In this document: piece after piece, positions 27,188 to 36,538 of the stretch
How positions within the stretch are numbered: position 1 is the stretch's first letter
How the letters are laid out: each line of letters opens with the position of its first letter
Assembly: GCA_016213785.1 (NCBI GenBank)
Contig: JACQZQ010000079.1
Location: forward strand, 1-44,024
Origin: Acidobacteriota bacterium
Lineage (GTDB): Bacteria > Acidobacteriota > Blastocatellia > Chloracidobacteriales > JADJPF01
Direction: 5' to 3'
Length of the DNA: 44,024 nt
The notes under the pieces: generated by a model
The model's database searches: none
Seen by the model: the letters and a program-made list of their open reading frames with translations, nothing else
Told to the model about the DNA's origin: nothing
Program-made: the position numbers and the translations under genes

Positions 27188-30100
27188 CTACCTCAATTTA
27201 ATAAAACGCACAGCATTAAAATCTATTCTGCCATTAACAAGAACAAAAATATTGCCGTCTTTATTTATAACTAATCTACTTAAAAAATCTAAACCAGCTT
27301 CTGATAGTGGTTTTCCATCACCAGAATAATCTCTTATTTTGCTATCAGCAACTGTAGTTATTATTTTTGTTTGGGCATCTATACGACGAATTTTGTAAGT
27401 TTGACTTTGAAAATCAAAAACAAGAAGAAAAAGATTGTCATCACCATCAATGCTTAGACTTATTATACTACCCAACCCAGCATTATTTACTAATCCTCCA
27501 TCACCAGAAACAGTAGTTGAACCATTGCCTCCAATTATAACTATTTGCTTTGTAAGGGGATTTATTTGTTTAAGAATATTACTATCTTCAAATATTAAGT
27601 TCCCTAACTTATCAGTAGCTATAACAAAACCTGAAAAAGTATTTCCCAAAATTAGAGAAGTAACTATTTTTGTATTTGAATCAATTCTACGTACTTTTCC
27701 GCCTGAAGAACTAGTATAAACATAAGCATTGTTTTTATTATCTACAACTATTTCAAAGATAAAACTAAATCCTGCATTTGTAGCTAGTTCCCCGTCTCCA
27801 ATATCTGAGGCAATTCCATTACCAGCAATACTAGTAATAATCCCTGTTTTCAAGTCTAATTTCCTAATACGGCTTCCTTCTAAGAAATTATCGCGATTAT
27901 CTGCAATTAGTAAATTATCTTGATTATCAATAGCTAAAGCGTAAGGAAAGCAAATAGCATTAATGCCTAAGCCGCCATCACCATTTCCAGTAGTATTGCT
28001 AGTATCTTTACCAACAATAGTAGAAATCTCTCTTGTAACAGCGTCTATTTTTCTAACTAATCCATTTCTATAATCTGCTAAATAAAGGTTATTACTTGAA
28101 TCAACAGCAATATCTTCAACTACTCCAATAGAAGCTTTTTCTGCCAAAATATTATCACCAAAGAGGTTAAAGTTTTTATTGCCTGCAACTAATGTAGCTT
28201 CTTGAGTGGCTATATTAAAGCGGTAAACAAAACTTGGAAAAGCAGTAAAAAAGAGATTTCCTAAACCATCAAAAGCAATTTTTCCAACAGTAAAATCAGG
28301 AGGAAGAAAACTATCGTCAAGTTTTATAGATTTAGTAGATAAAATTCCTGTTTTTGAACTGACTTGTAAAATTTCATTTGACGCAAATGGGTTACTAGCT
28401 TGAAAGTCTCCACCAAAATCAGAAATAAATAAATCTCCATCTGGAGAAATTGCTATCCCTTCAGGAATAATCAAACCTGCTCTAGTAGCTAGTTTACCAT
28501 TTCTATTGTTAGCATCATTTCTATTACCAGTTCCTGCAACAGTAGTAATTATTCCTGTTTTAGCATCTATTTTCCTTATTCTTTCACTAAGATTTTCACA
28601 GATAAAAATGTTATTTTCTTTATCAAGAGCAATGGAAAAGGCATCTCCAAGACTTGCTTGGGTAGCTGGGCCACCATCGCCATCAAATCTTTCTCTACCT
28701 GTACCAGCAATAGTATTAATTATGCCTGTTCTAGCACTAATTCTACGTAAACGAGTAGCTTCTAAAACTAATAAGTTACCATCTTTATCAAAAGTAATAT
28801 CTCTTAGGTCTCTAAAACCAGCTTTTATAGCAGGCCCCCCATCACCTGAAGAAATAAAACCATTTCCACCAGCAATTGTAGTAATTGTGTTTGTCAATGA
28901 ATCAACTTCTCTAATACGATTACTTCCTATGGTATCAGCAATAACTAAATTACCTTTCCCGTTAAGTGCAATACTTATAATACTTAATTTTGCTGTAGTA
29001 GCTAAAACTCTATCAAAAACACTACTACCGCCACCAGCTACCGTAGTAATAATGCCTGTATTTGCATCTACACGACGGACTCTTAAAAATTCAGAGATAA
29101 AGAGATTATTTTTACTATCTGCTATTATTTTTGTTGGTATAGCTAAACCTGTTTGTTTTGCGTCTGCACCATCTCCGCTAAAAATACTCCCTCCAGTAAC
29201 AGTAGTTATTTGTCCAACACCTATAGAAGATGCAGCAGGAGCAACAGCGCTTAGAGTACTTTGGGCTAAACCTCCACGAGTTAGAAGAGAAAGTGTTAAT
29301 TTTCCAGGCACTTTAGGGGCATTAAGTGGAAAACGTAGTTCCTCAGCACTAATAACAGAAACATTTGATACAAGTTCACCTCCAACAACTACTTGGGTCT
29401 TAGGAGCAAAATTTTTTCCTTTTACTATTACTTCTTTAGTGTTTTCCAAAGTTATAGTGTCTGGTTCAATAGAATTAATTATAGGTGCTCCAACAGAAAC
29501 AATCTTTAGCGCCTCGCTAGAGGTTTCTAAATCTATGAATTCTTCAAAAGAAGTAACTCCTACCCCAGAAGCTACTGATTTAGAATCTAAAGTATTTATT
29601 TTAGCAGTACTATTATCTAAGACAAAAACTTCTGAGCCTTTAACAGTTAAGCTAATAGCTTTATTAAATGTATTTTCTTGAGCTAGCGAAGATACTTCAA
29701 TAACATTATCTGAAATACGATTAACTACTTGAACACCTGTACCATCAACAACATAAATAGTACCTAATCCATCTATCCCAACAGACTGAGGTTTACTAAA
29801 AGAAATTTCTATATTTTGATTTGCTTCAGTTTTAGATAAAGTTGAAACTCTACCAATAGGAGCACCTTTACTAGTGGGTAAGAGTTCGATTAAACGAACT
29901 CGATTATTATCTTCATCAGCAACGGTAAGTAACCGGCCATCACTGCTTAGTGCCATACCTGATGGGCGACGAAATCTAGCCTCTCTACCCATTCCATCTT
30001 CTTTTCCACTTTCGCCAGGTTCTCCAGCAACAAGAAAAATCTGTTCTAATGAAGAATCTACATAATAAATTGCATGATTATCTGTATCAGCAATATAGAG

Positions 30101-30853
30101 ATTACCACCATTATCAGTAACTATCCCTCTAGGGCTATTAAGTAGAATTTGGTCAAAACCTGTAAAGCCCTCATTAAAACGGCTTACTCCTGGAAAACCT
30201 CTACCAATAATGGTTTCCACTTGTTTATCAAAGCCAATCTTACGAACACTGTGATTAAGTGTGTCTGTAACATAAATTCCGCCCTTATCTCTATTATCAA
30301 CACCAATAGCGGTTGGGCCTGCAAAAAGGGCTTCTGCTAATAAACCATTTCTATTTCCTGCAATTTTTGGTTTACCTGCAAAAATCTTTAGTTTTGAGTT
30401 TAGAGCATTATCTGTCTTAAATATTACATTTTGCAAAGGGTTGGAAATATAAACTGCTCCCTTAGCATCTGTTTTTGTATCTCCTGGAACAATTAGCCCA
30501 TTGCCTTTTTTTACTCTAGTAACAGCTAAGAAAACAGAAAAAGTTTCTGAGCCGCGAATTGCAGTAATAGTAGCAAATCCTGCCTTAATGCCTAAGACTT
30601 TCCCTGTAGTAGTTTCTATTTCTGCAATATCTGGACTACCAGACTTCCAACTAACTCCGTTAGTTAAGGAATTTCCACTATTATCAATTGCTGTTAGTGT
30701 AATTTGATTTCCTTCATTAACTACAGGAGACTTTTGTTTAATTTCAAAACTCCTAGAATTAGCTTTTATTGCTATATCCTCTTGATAAAAATCATTTGTA
30801 GTTAAAAGAAAACCCAAAGTTAGAAACAAAATAAAGAAATATTTTTTATTCAT
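27188..30853 (-). CDS. Giant secreted NHL-repeat protein with Big and IPT/TIG domains (paralogue A)
   Basis: I prefer the Met codon at 30853 (MNKKYFFILFLTLGFLL...), because AGGA lies 11-12 bases before it; the ATG at 30865 has only AGG directly against it. The result, 1221 residues, matches its paralogue at 31512 (1220). In order it has: a signal peptide; a bacterial Ig-like Big-2 domain (about 45-115, SPDIAEIETTTGKVLGIKAG); a first group of NHL repeats (about 120-430, units like GNLYIADTDNHAIYYVD); an IPT/TIG domain (about 455-535, INSIEPDTITLENTKEVIVKG); and a long second run of NHL repeats, each with GDGG and ITTVAG-type turns. NHL propellers bind proteins or ligands; no enzyme motif is visible. 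Antisense frames here are long only because the repeats bias codons. Confidence 0.88.
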   Translation of the reverse strand: MNKKYFFILFLTLGFLLTTNDFYQEDIAIKANSRSFEIKQKSPVVNEGNQITLTAIDNSGNSLTNGVSWKSGSPDIAEIETTTGKVLGIKAGFATITAIRGSETFSVFLAVTRVKKGNGLIVPGDTKTDAKGAVYISNPLQNVIFKTDNALNSKLKIFAGKPKIAGNRNGLLAEALFAGPTAIGVDNRDKGGIYVTDTLNHSVRKIGFDKQVETIIGRGFPGVSRFNEGFTGFDQILLNSPRGIVTDNGGNLYIADTDNHAIYYVDSSLEQIFLVAGEPGESGKEDGMGREARFRRPSGMALSSDGRLLTVADEDNNRVRLIELLPTSKGAPIGRVSTLSKTEANQNIEISFSKPQSVGIDGLGTIYVVDGTGVQVVNRISDNVIEVSSLAQENTFNKAISLTVKGSEVFVLDNSTAKINTLDSKSVASGVGVTSFEEFIDLETSSEALKIVSVGAPIINSIEPDTITLENTKEVIVKGKNFAPKTQVVVGGELVSNVSVISAEELRFPLNAPKVPGKLTLSLLTRGGLAQSTLSAVAPAASSIGVGQITTVTGGSIFSGDGADAKQTGLAIPTKIIADSKNNLFISEFLRVRRVDANTGIITTVAGGGSSVFDRVLATTAKLSIISIALNGKGNLVIADTIGSNRIREVDSLTNTITTIAGGNGFISSGDGGPAIKAGFRDLRDITFDKDGNLLVLEATRLRRISARTGIINTIAGTGRERFDGDGGPATQASLGDAFSIALDKENNIFICENLSERIRKIDAKTGIITTVAGTGNRNDANNRNGKLATRAGLIIPEGIAISPDGDLFISDFGGDFQASNPFASNEILQVSSKTGILSTKSIKLDDSFLPPDFTVGKIAFDGLGNLFFTAFPSFVYRFNIATQEATLVAGNKNFNLFGDNILAEKASIGVVEDIAVDSSNNLYLADYRNGLVRKIDAVTREISTIVGKDTSNTTGNGDGGLGINAICFPYALAIDNQDNLLIADNRDNFLEGSRIRKLDLKTGIITSIAGNGIASDIGDGELATNAGFSFIFEIVVDNKNNAYVYTSSSGGKVRRIDSNTKIVTSLILGNTFSGFVIATDKLGNLIFEDSNILKQINPLTKQIVIIGGNGSTTVSGDGGLVNNAGLGSIISLSIDGDDNLFLLVFDFQSQTYKIRRIDAQTKIITTVADSKIRDYSGDGKPLSEAGLDFLSRLVINKDGNIFVLVNGRIDFNAVRFIKLR

Positions 30854-30934
30854 AAATCTATGCATCCTACGCTATTTAATACAAATTTTTTGTATTTTTA
30901 TTTTTATTAAAAATCGATTGTAGCTTACAAACAT

Positions 30935-30964
30935 AGACGCGTAAGATTTTATTAAACTCTATCA
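30935..30964 (-). promoter_or_regulatory. Conserved upstream element A (TGATAGAGTTT - 10 bp - TACGCGTCT)
   Basis: On the minus strand, TGATAGAGTTT (30964-30954) is separated by exactly 10 bp from TACGCGTCT (30943-30935). The same pair with the same spacing precedes the paralogous gene at 35174. The second block, CGTCT, resembles an ECF-type -10. It lies about 80 bp before the start codon. Confidence 0.5.
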
Positions 30965-31010
30965 TTAAAACTAATAATTTTTTTAAACAAACTATAAAAT
31001 TCTCCAAATT

Positions 31011-31367
31011 TTATAAGGTGATAGTTCTTTTCTTTATTTCACTATAGATCCACATTTTAGCTATTTGCCACTCCATAGATACTTTAGTAGGAGAAATACC
31101 TAGTATTTTAGCTATTTCTTCTGTAGACAAACCACCAAAAAACTTAAATTCAACTATTTGGCTTTGTCTTGGGTCAAATATAGCAAGTTGATTAAGTACC
31201 TCCTCAAATATGTGTAAATCTATATTTTTACGTTCAGAGTAGCTTATAATTTTATCTAGCGCAGTATTAAGTAGGTGTTTACTTTTAAGGGCTGTTTTAG
31301 GAGTAAAGGGATTAGTAGAGTCTAACAAACCAACTTGACAGGTTTTATTAGTAAAATCCTTTGTCAT
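31011..31367 (-). CDS. Sigma-factor region-4-only protein (ECF PF07638-like)
   Basis: The protein has 118 residues. The second half (about 60-115) reads LNQLAIFDPRQSQIVEFKFF, GGLSTEEIAKILGISPTKVS and a helix ending KMWIYSEIKKR. This is the C-terminal half of the long ECF-like sigma family common in Acidobacteria and Planctomycetes, with the DPRQ and FFGGLS motifs intact. The N-terminal half has no region 2 (no core-RNA-polymerase or -10 binding helix), and the 144 bp upstream hold no remnant of it. It may be a truncated sigma factor or an evolved stand-alone DNA-binding domain. It lies between two paralogous NHL genes with gaps of about 145 bp on each side. Confidence 0.78.
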   Translation of the reverse strand: MTKDFTNKTCQVGLLDSTNPFTPKTALKSKHLLNTALDKIISYSERKNIDLHIFEEVLNQLAIFDPRQSQIVEFKFFGGLSTEEIAKILGISPTKVSMEWQIAKMWIYSEIKKRTITL

Positions 31368-31511
31368 AAGTTAGACCCTACTTAATATAACGTAATATAA
31401 AGTTTTTATATTTATCGTAGAAAACTATTCTATTGCATATAATTAGCAACTATTCTAGGGCTTTTAAGTTGTCTAAGCGATATTAAGCAACGGAATAAAA
31501 TTCTAAGATAA

Positions 31512-34500
31512 CTACTGACTAAGTTTAACTAGTCTTACAGAATTAAAAAGTGTTTCACTAATTACTAGGTAAAGATCTCCTTTTTTATCTGTAAGAACCG
31601 TGTTTACAATTCCTAAATTGGCTTTGGTTGCTATATCACCATCACCTTTGTAGTCTCTATCACCAAGGGCAGGATTTTTATTACCTGCTATAGTATTTAT
31701 AATTTTTGTCTGAGCATCAACTTTACGTACTACAATAACAAAATTTTCTTCGCCAAAAGATATTTTTTCAGAAACAATAAAAAGATTGCCTGCTTTATCT
31801 ATATTTAAGCCAATAACAACACCTAAACTTGCTTGAGAGAGTGGCCCACCATCACCACTAATCTCTATTTTACCATCACCAGCAAAAGCTGTTACTTCGC
31901 CCGTTTTAGGGTCAATACTTTTAATAAAGCTAGTTGCATCACAAACAAGTATTCTCCCAGATTTATCAAAAACTAAAGAAGTAGAAAAACTATTTCCTGC
32001 AACTTTAGCCACAGTAGTAATAATTCCTGTCTTACTATCAATTTTACGTAATTTACTCCCTCTAGTAACAAAAAATATATTATCATTCGGATCTAGTGCT
32101 AAACTAAAAGTTGGGCTTATACCTGCTCGTATTGCTGGGCCATCATCTCCAGTATCTGTATTAGTACCATTACCCCCTATTGTAGTAATGATATTTGTTT
32201 TTAGATTTACTTTCCTTATCTGTGAACCTAAAGCTCGATTATCAATAATAATTAAGTTATTTTGACTATCAATGGCTAACTTAATAGGTCTAACAATTGC
32301 TTTAGCAGCATCTCCCCCATCACCATTACCAATAGTCCCACTAGTATCTTTGCCTACTATAGTAGTTACAATAGATGTATTAGCATCTATTTTTCTTACC
32401 ATAAAATTAGCAAAATCTGCTATATATAAATTATCATTTGAATCAAAAACAGCATCCAGACTACTGCCTAAGCTAGTAATTTGTGCAGGCTTACCATCTG
32501 GAGTAAAGTTAAATTTTTTGCTACCTGCCAATAATCTAGCATCACCAGTATTTGGGTTAAGATTATAGATAAAACCATTTCCACTAAAGAAAAGATTACC
32601 TAGTCCATCCAAAGCCAATTTGCCACTAACAGAAAAATCCTCAGGCATAGTATTAAAATTAGATAGTTTGATTTTTTGAGAATGTATAAGACCTGTGGTT
32701 AAATCTATTTTTGAAATAGTTGCAGCTAAAAATGCCCCTCCATCTGGAAATTTTACTAGTTTATTTCGATCAATAAAAAACAAAGTGTTATCAGAAATAG
32801 TAATAGCATCAGGCGAGCTTAAACTTACTTTGGTTGCAGGTCTACCTTCTCTATCTTTTTTAATTGATAGCTCACCATCTCTAGTAATACCTAATCTTTT
32901 TCCATTACCAGCTATTGTTCTAATAATTCCACTAGTATCAATACGTCTAATTCTTCCACTTAAAAGTTCTGTAATAAAAATATTGCCTTTTTTATCAACA
33001 TCTATAGCACCAGCAAAACCCAAACCAGCATTTATGGCTGGGCCTCCATCACCACTAAATCTATCAGTTCCATTACCAGCTATTGTTCTAATAATTCCAT
33101 TAGCGTCAATATGGCGTAAACGTTTTTGTTCTAAAACCAATAAATTGTTATTAATATCAAAGGCTAAATCAATAATCTCTTCAAAACCAGCATTTATAGC
33201 AGGCCCACCATCACCACTAAACTTGCGGCCTTTGCCTGCAACAGTAGTAATAGTATTAGTTATACTATCGATACGTCGTATTCTTTGAGTAAAACCATCT
33301 GCAACAAAAAGATTCCCTGATTTATCTACTGCAAGGCTTCTAGCAAGTATTTTAGCTGTACCTGCAAGTACATCATCTTCAAATGATTCTCCATCACCTG
33401 CAATAGTAGTAATAAGTTTTGTTTGGGCATCAATTCTACGAACTCTAAGTGAATCAGCAATAAACAGATTACCACTACCATCTATCGCTGTTTTAGATAC
33501 AAAAAGAAAGCTACTTTGATCAGGACTTCCTCCATCACCATTAAAAGAACGTCCACCTGCAATAGTAGTAATCTCACCAGCATTAAGCATAGAAGCAGGC
33601 TTAGCTATAACATCTAAAGGAAGTTGAGCTATACCTCCACGAGTTAAAACTGTAAGAGTTAATTTACCTGGAGCATTTTTAGCAGGAAAACGAAAACGTA
33701 TTTCTTCAGCACTAACAACTTTCACATCCTGCACAAGCTTACCAGACACAATAACTTGGCTTTCAGGAGCAAAACTACTTCCTTTTACAACAATCTCTTT
33801 ATTTTCACCTAAGTTAATTATTGGGGGTTCAACAGAGTTTATTTTTGGGCCTCCTACAGAAACAATTTTTAATGATTCTGAATCTAGTCCGCCATTATCC
33901 AGCACAAAAACCTCTGTGCCCTTAATAGTTAAACTTACTGCACTATTAAAAGAAACCTCCTGTTGTGCTAATGGCATAACTTGTGGGGCTTGTCTTTGGC
34001 TACGAGTAATTAACTGAACCCCTATTCTATCAACTACATAAATATTACCAAGACCATCTAAACCAACCGATTGAGGTTTGTCAAAAACAAACTCTTCTGC
34101 TGATGCATTAGATGTTTCACTAGCTAAAGATTGAGTTATACTAGCTGCTCCTAAAGTAGAAACTGTACCTGTTAAATTACCTTGGCTATCACGCGAAATA
34201 TCAATAAGTCGAACTCTATTATTATCTTCGTCTGCAACTGTTAAAAGCCTCCCATCACTACTTAGAGCCATTCCTGATGGACGACGAAATTTAGCTTGCC
34301 TTCCTATTCCATCATCTTTTCCACTTTGTCCTGGTTCACCTGCTAGCAAGAAAACTCTTCCACGTGACATATCTGCATAATAAACTGCATGGTTATCTGT
34401 ATCAGCAATATAAAAATTTCCACCAGCATCGCTTACTACACCTCTTGGGCTACTAAGTCTAACATTACTGAGGCTTAGTCCTTCACTAGGAAAAAGGCTT

Positions 34501-35174
34501 ACTCCAGGAGATCCACTACCTATAAGGGTTTCTACCTGTTTATTAAAACCTACTTTCCTAATACTATGATTAAGTGTGTCTGCTACGTATAATCCTCCAT
34601 TAGCATTATTATTTACACCAATAGCAGTTGGGCCTGCAAAAAGGGCTTCTTCTACTTTACCATTTTTATTTCCAGCAACTTTTGTGGTGCCAGCATAAAC
34701 TTGTAAGGGTGAATTTAAGGAATTGTTTGCTTTAAGAATTACATTTTGAAGGGGATTAGAAATATAGATACTACCATTTGAATCAAGTTTAGTGTCACCA
34801 GGAACTTTAGCTCCATTAGATTTTCTTACTTTTGCAACAACAATAAAAACAGATGATGTCTCTGAACCTCTTTTAGCTGTTATAGTGGCAAAGCCTGACT
34901 TAACACCAAAAACTTCTCCTGTGTTTGCATTAACTTGAGCAATATCTGGGCTACCAGATTGCCAAACCACTCCACCACTTATACTGGATCCTGAAGCATC
35001 AATAGTAGTTAAAATAATCCTGTTACCCTCATTAACTACTGGATTTCTTTGTTTTATTCTAATTTGTTGCTGATAGGCTTTTGTGCCTAAAGAAAATAAA
35101 GGTATTTGATCAAAATTTTTTGGACTTAGAAAATAACCTACTAATAATAAAGAAAGAAGCATAGCCCTTTTCAT
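31512..35174 (-). CDS. Giant secreted NHL-repeat protein with Big and IPT/TIG domains (paralogue B)
   Basis: The 1220 residues share the domain order of the product at 27188: a signal peptide (about 1-33, MKRAMLLSLLLVGYFLS); a Big-2 domain (about 45-115, SPDIAQVNANTGEVFGVKSG); NHL repeats (about 120-420); an IPT/TIG domain (about 440-520, INSVEPPIINLGENKEIVVKG); and a second propeller run with GDGGPAINAG- and ITTIAGNG-type turns. It is exported and probably extracellular or surface-bound. No catalytic residues are recognised. It is the 5' member of a run containing paralogue B, the sigma-4 ORF, paralogue A and the Oar-like receptor, all on the minus strand. I infer a tandem duplication of gene plus promoter. 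Confidence 0.88.
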   Translation of the reverse strand: MKRAMLLSLLLVGYFLSPKNFDQIPLFSLGTKAYQQQIRIKQRNPVVNEGNRIILTTIDASGSSISGGVVWQSGSPDIAQVNANTGEVFGVKSGFATITAKRGSETSSVFIVVAKVRKSNGAKVPGDTKLDSNGSIYISNPLQNVILKANNSLNSPLQVYAGTTKVAGNKNGKVEEALFAGPTAIGVNNNANGGLYVADTLNHSIRKVGFNKQVETLIGSGSPGVSLFPSEGLSLSNVRLSSPRGVVSDAGGNFYIADTDNHAVYYADMSRGRVFLLAGEPGQSGKDDGIGRQAKFRRPSGMALSSDGRLLTVADEDNNRVRLIDISRDSQGNLTGTVSTLGAASITQSLASETSNASAEEFVFDKPQSVGLDGLGNIYVVDRIGVQLITRSQRQAPQVMPLAQQEVSFNSAVSLTIKGTEVFVLDNGGLDSESLKIVSVGGPKINSVEPPIINLGENKEIVVKGSSFAPESQVIVSGKLVQDVKVVSAEEIRFRFPAKNAPGKLTLTVLTRGGIAQLPLDVIAKPASMLNAGEITTIAGGRSFNGDGGSPDQSSFLFVSKTAIDGSGNLFIADSLRVRRIDAQTKLITTIAGDGESFEDDVLAGTAKILARSLAVDKSGNLFVADGFTQRIRRIDSITNTITTVAGKGRKFSGDGGPAINAGFEEIIDLAFDINNNLLVLEQKRLRHIDANGIIRTIAGNGTDRFSGDGGPAINAGLGFAGAIDVDKKGNIFITELLSGRIRRIDTSGIIRTIAGNGKRLGITRDGELSIKKDREGRPATKVSLSSPDAITISDNTLFFIDRNKLVKFPDGGAFLAATISKIDLTTGLIHSQKIKLSNFNTMPEDFSVSGKLALDGLGNLFFSGNGFIYNLNPNTGDARLLAGSKKFNFTPDGKPAQITSLGSSLDAVFDSNDNLYIADFANFMVRKIDANTSIVTTIVGKDTSGTIGNGDGGDAAKAIVRPIKLAIDSQNNLIIIDNRALGSQIRKVNLKTNIITTIGGNGTNTDTGDDGPAIRAGISPTFSLALDPNDNIFFVTRGSKLRKIDSKTGIITTVAKVAGNSFSTSLVFDKSGRILVCDATSFIKSIDPKTGEVTAFAGDGKIEISGDGGPLSQASLGVVIGLNIDKAGNLFIVSEKISFGEENFVIVVRKVDAQTKIINTIAGNKNPALGDRDYKGDGDIATKANLGIVNTVLTDKKGDLYLVISETLFNSVRLVKLSQ

Positions 35175-35228
35175 AGTTTTTAATAACCCTTAGTTAAATG
35201 TGTATCTTTTATTTTTTATCTTGCTAAG

Positions 35229-35258
35229 AGACGCGTAGAATCGTGAAAAACCCTATCA
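35229..35258 (-). promoter_or_regulatory. Conserved upstream element B (TGATAGGGTTT - 10 bp - TACGCGTCT)
   Basis: TGATAGGGTTT (35258-35248) and TACGCGTCT (35237-35229) on the minus strand lie 55 bp before the ATG of paralogue B. They differ from element A at one base in the first block and not at all in the second, whereas the spacers differ. Conservation of the two blocks but not the spacer supports function. Confidence 0.5.
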
Positions 35259-35354
35259 TCAAATCCGGTAATTTTTCAGAAAATTTTAGCAAGTTTTCCA
35301 GTATTTTCGAGATTTAGAATTCAGTATTGATTTAGGGGGTTATTTTCTAGAAAT

Positions 35355-35954
35355 CTATATTTCGTGGCGGTTAGTTAAAGCTTTGTGCATAGTCACTTCA
35401 TCGGCATATTCTAAATCACTACCCACAGGAAGCCCCATTGCAATACGTGTAACTTTTACTCCTAAAGGCTTTAATAAACGGCTTAGGTAATTTGCCGTAG
35501 CCTCTCCTTCAGTAGTAGGGTTTGTAGCAAGAATAATTTCTTCTACCTCTGCTGAACGCATACGCTCAAGTAAATTCTTAATTTTTAATTCTTCTGGGCC
35601 AATTCCTCTAATTGGAGATAGTGCTCCGTGTAAAACATGGTAGAGGCCATGATATTCACGGGTTTTTTCCACTGTAACTAGATTATGCGGTTCTTCTACA
35701 ACACAAATTAACTTTTGATCTCTAGTTGGGCTAGTACAATAGCGGCATGGGTCTATATCTGTAATATTATTACATAAGGAGCAAAAAATTATTTTCTCTT
35801 TAACTTCTTTTATTGCATTAACTAGGTTTTCTACTTTTTCTGTATCTGCTTGTAGTATATGAAAGGCAATTCTTTGAGCCGATTTATGACCTATTCCAGG
35901 CAAACGTTTAAGTTCATCAATTAAACGCGCAACGGGTTCTGCATATTCCAACAT
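35355..35954 (-). CDS. recR: Recombination protein RecR
   Basis: The 199 residues are the standard length. The protein acts with RecF and RecO in gap repair, helping RecA load on single-stranded DNA. In order: a helix-hairpin-helix (about 15-30, [16 protein letters not shown]); a four-cysteine zinc finger (Cys58, Cys61, Cys70, Cys73); and a Toprim domain (about 80-175, [15 protein letters not shown] and [16 protein letters not shown]). It is the last gene of the dnaX-ybaB-recR unit, with gaps of 125-132 bp. Confidence 0.97.
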   Translation of the reverse strand: MLEYAEPVARLIDELKRLPGIGHKSAQRIAFHILQADTEKVENLVNAIKEVKEKIIFCSLCNNITDIDPCRYCTSPTRDQKLICVVEEPHNLVTVEKTREYHGLYHVLHGALSPIRGIGPEELKIKNLLERMRSAEVEEIILATNPTTEGEATANYLSRLLKPLGVKVTRIAMGLPVGSDLEYADEVTMHKALTNRHEI

Positions 35955-36086
35955 TAGAACTACCTTTCCATTATCTTATTAATTATAAACTAGTTAAACT
36001 TATTTTACCTTTAGGCTATTTAGGCTATTAGCTATTATAGAGCTACCAGCCTAGACAGGATATTTTAAGTTTTTGGGTATTACTGC

Positions 36087-36413
36087 CTAAAACCCTAAGC
36101 CTAAACCACCTAATAATCCGCCCATCTGAGCTTGCATTACTGATTGCCCTTTTTCATCAGCCTTACGGCTTGCTTCATTAACAGCGGCAACAATAAGATC
36201 TTGTAACATTTCTACATCCCCATCTTTTATTGCAGAAGGATCTATTTTTATAGAAAGCATTTCTTTAATTCCTGACATTTGGACTGTAACAATCCCACCA
36301 CCAGATGAAGCTTCTACTTTAATAGCTTTTAACTTATTTTGCATGTCATCTTGTTGTTTTTGGGCTTCTTTCATTATATTTTGCATTTGGCGTGGATCAA
36401 AAGGTAATTTCAT
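36087..36413 (-). CDS. ybaB: YbaB/EbfC-family nucleoid-associated protein
   Basis: The 108 residues match the family length. The N-terminal helix is rich in Gln, Met and Lys (MQNIMKEAQKQQDDMQNKLK), followed by the core VEASSGGGIVTVQMSGIKEM and DLIVAAVNEASRKADE. The C-terminus has the Gly/Met-rich GGLLGGLGLGF tail. It forms a DNA-binding dimer. Its position between dnaX and recR is conserved across many bacteria. Confidence 0.95.
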   Translation of the reverse strand: MKLPFDPRQMQNIMKEAQKQQDDMQNKLKAIKVEASSGGGIVTVQMSGIKEMLSIKIDPSAIKDGDVEMLQDLIVAAVNEASRKADEKGQSVMQAQMGGLLGGLGLGF

Positions 36414-36538
36414 TTTCTTAACTCCTTAACTTTATCTATTTATTTAAGTTATATTGATAAAAAATTTTTTGTTATCATAGCATAACTACTTTGATTAAAC
36501 CCAGGAATGCCTCCTGAACTATTTTTTCAAACAAATAG

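Noticed and set aside
28506-29681. Long open frame (391 codons) on the plus strand, antisense to the NHL gene, and similar ones at 32272-33288
   Set aside because: They mirror the NHL repeats: codon bias on the sense strand keeps the antisense open. The products are low in structure, have no start signals and match no family.
31368-31511. Possible remnant of sigma region 2 upstream of the region-4 ORF
   Set aside because: Reading this 144-bp gap on the minus strand gave no region-2 motif in any frame.
27188-35174. NHL coding repeats as DNA repeats or a CRISPR-like array
   Set aside because: The periodicity is in the protein (propeller blades of variable length), not in conserved DNA units with spacers.
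36455-36477. Inverted repeat tgataaaaaa/ttttttgttatca between ybaB and dnaX
   Set aside because: It is almost purely A/T and imperfect; in such AT-rich DNA this is expected by chance.
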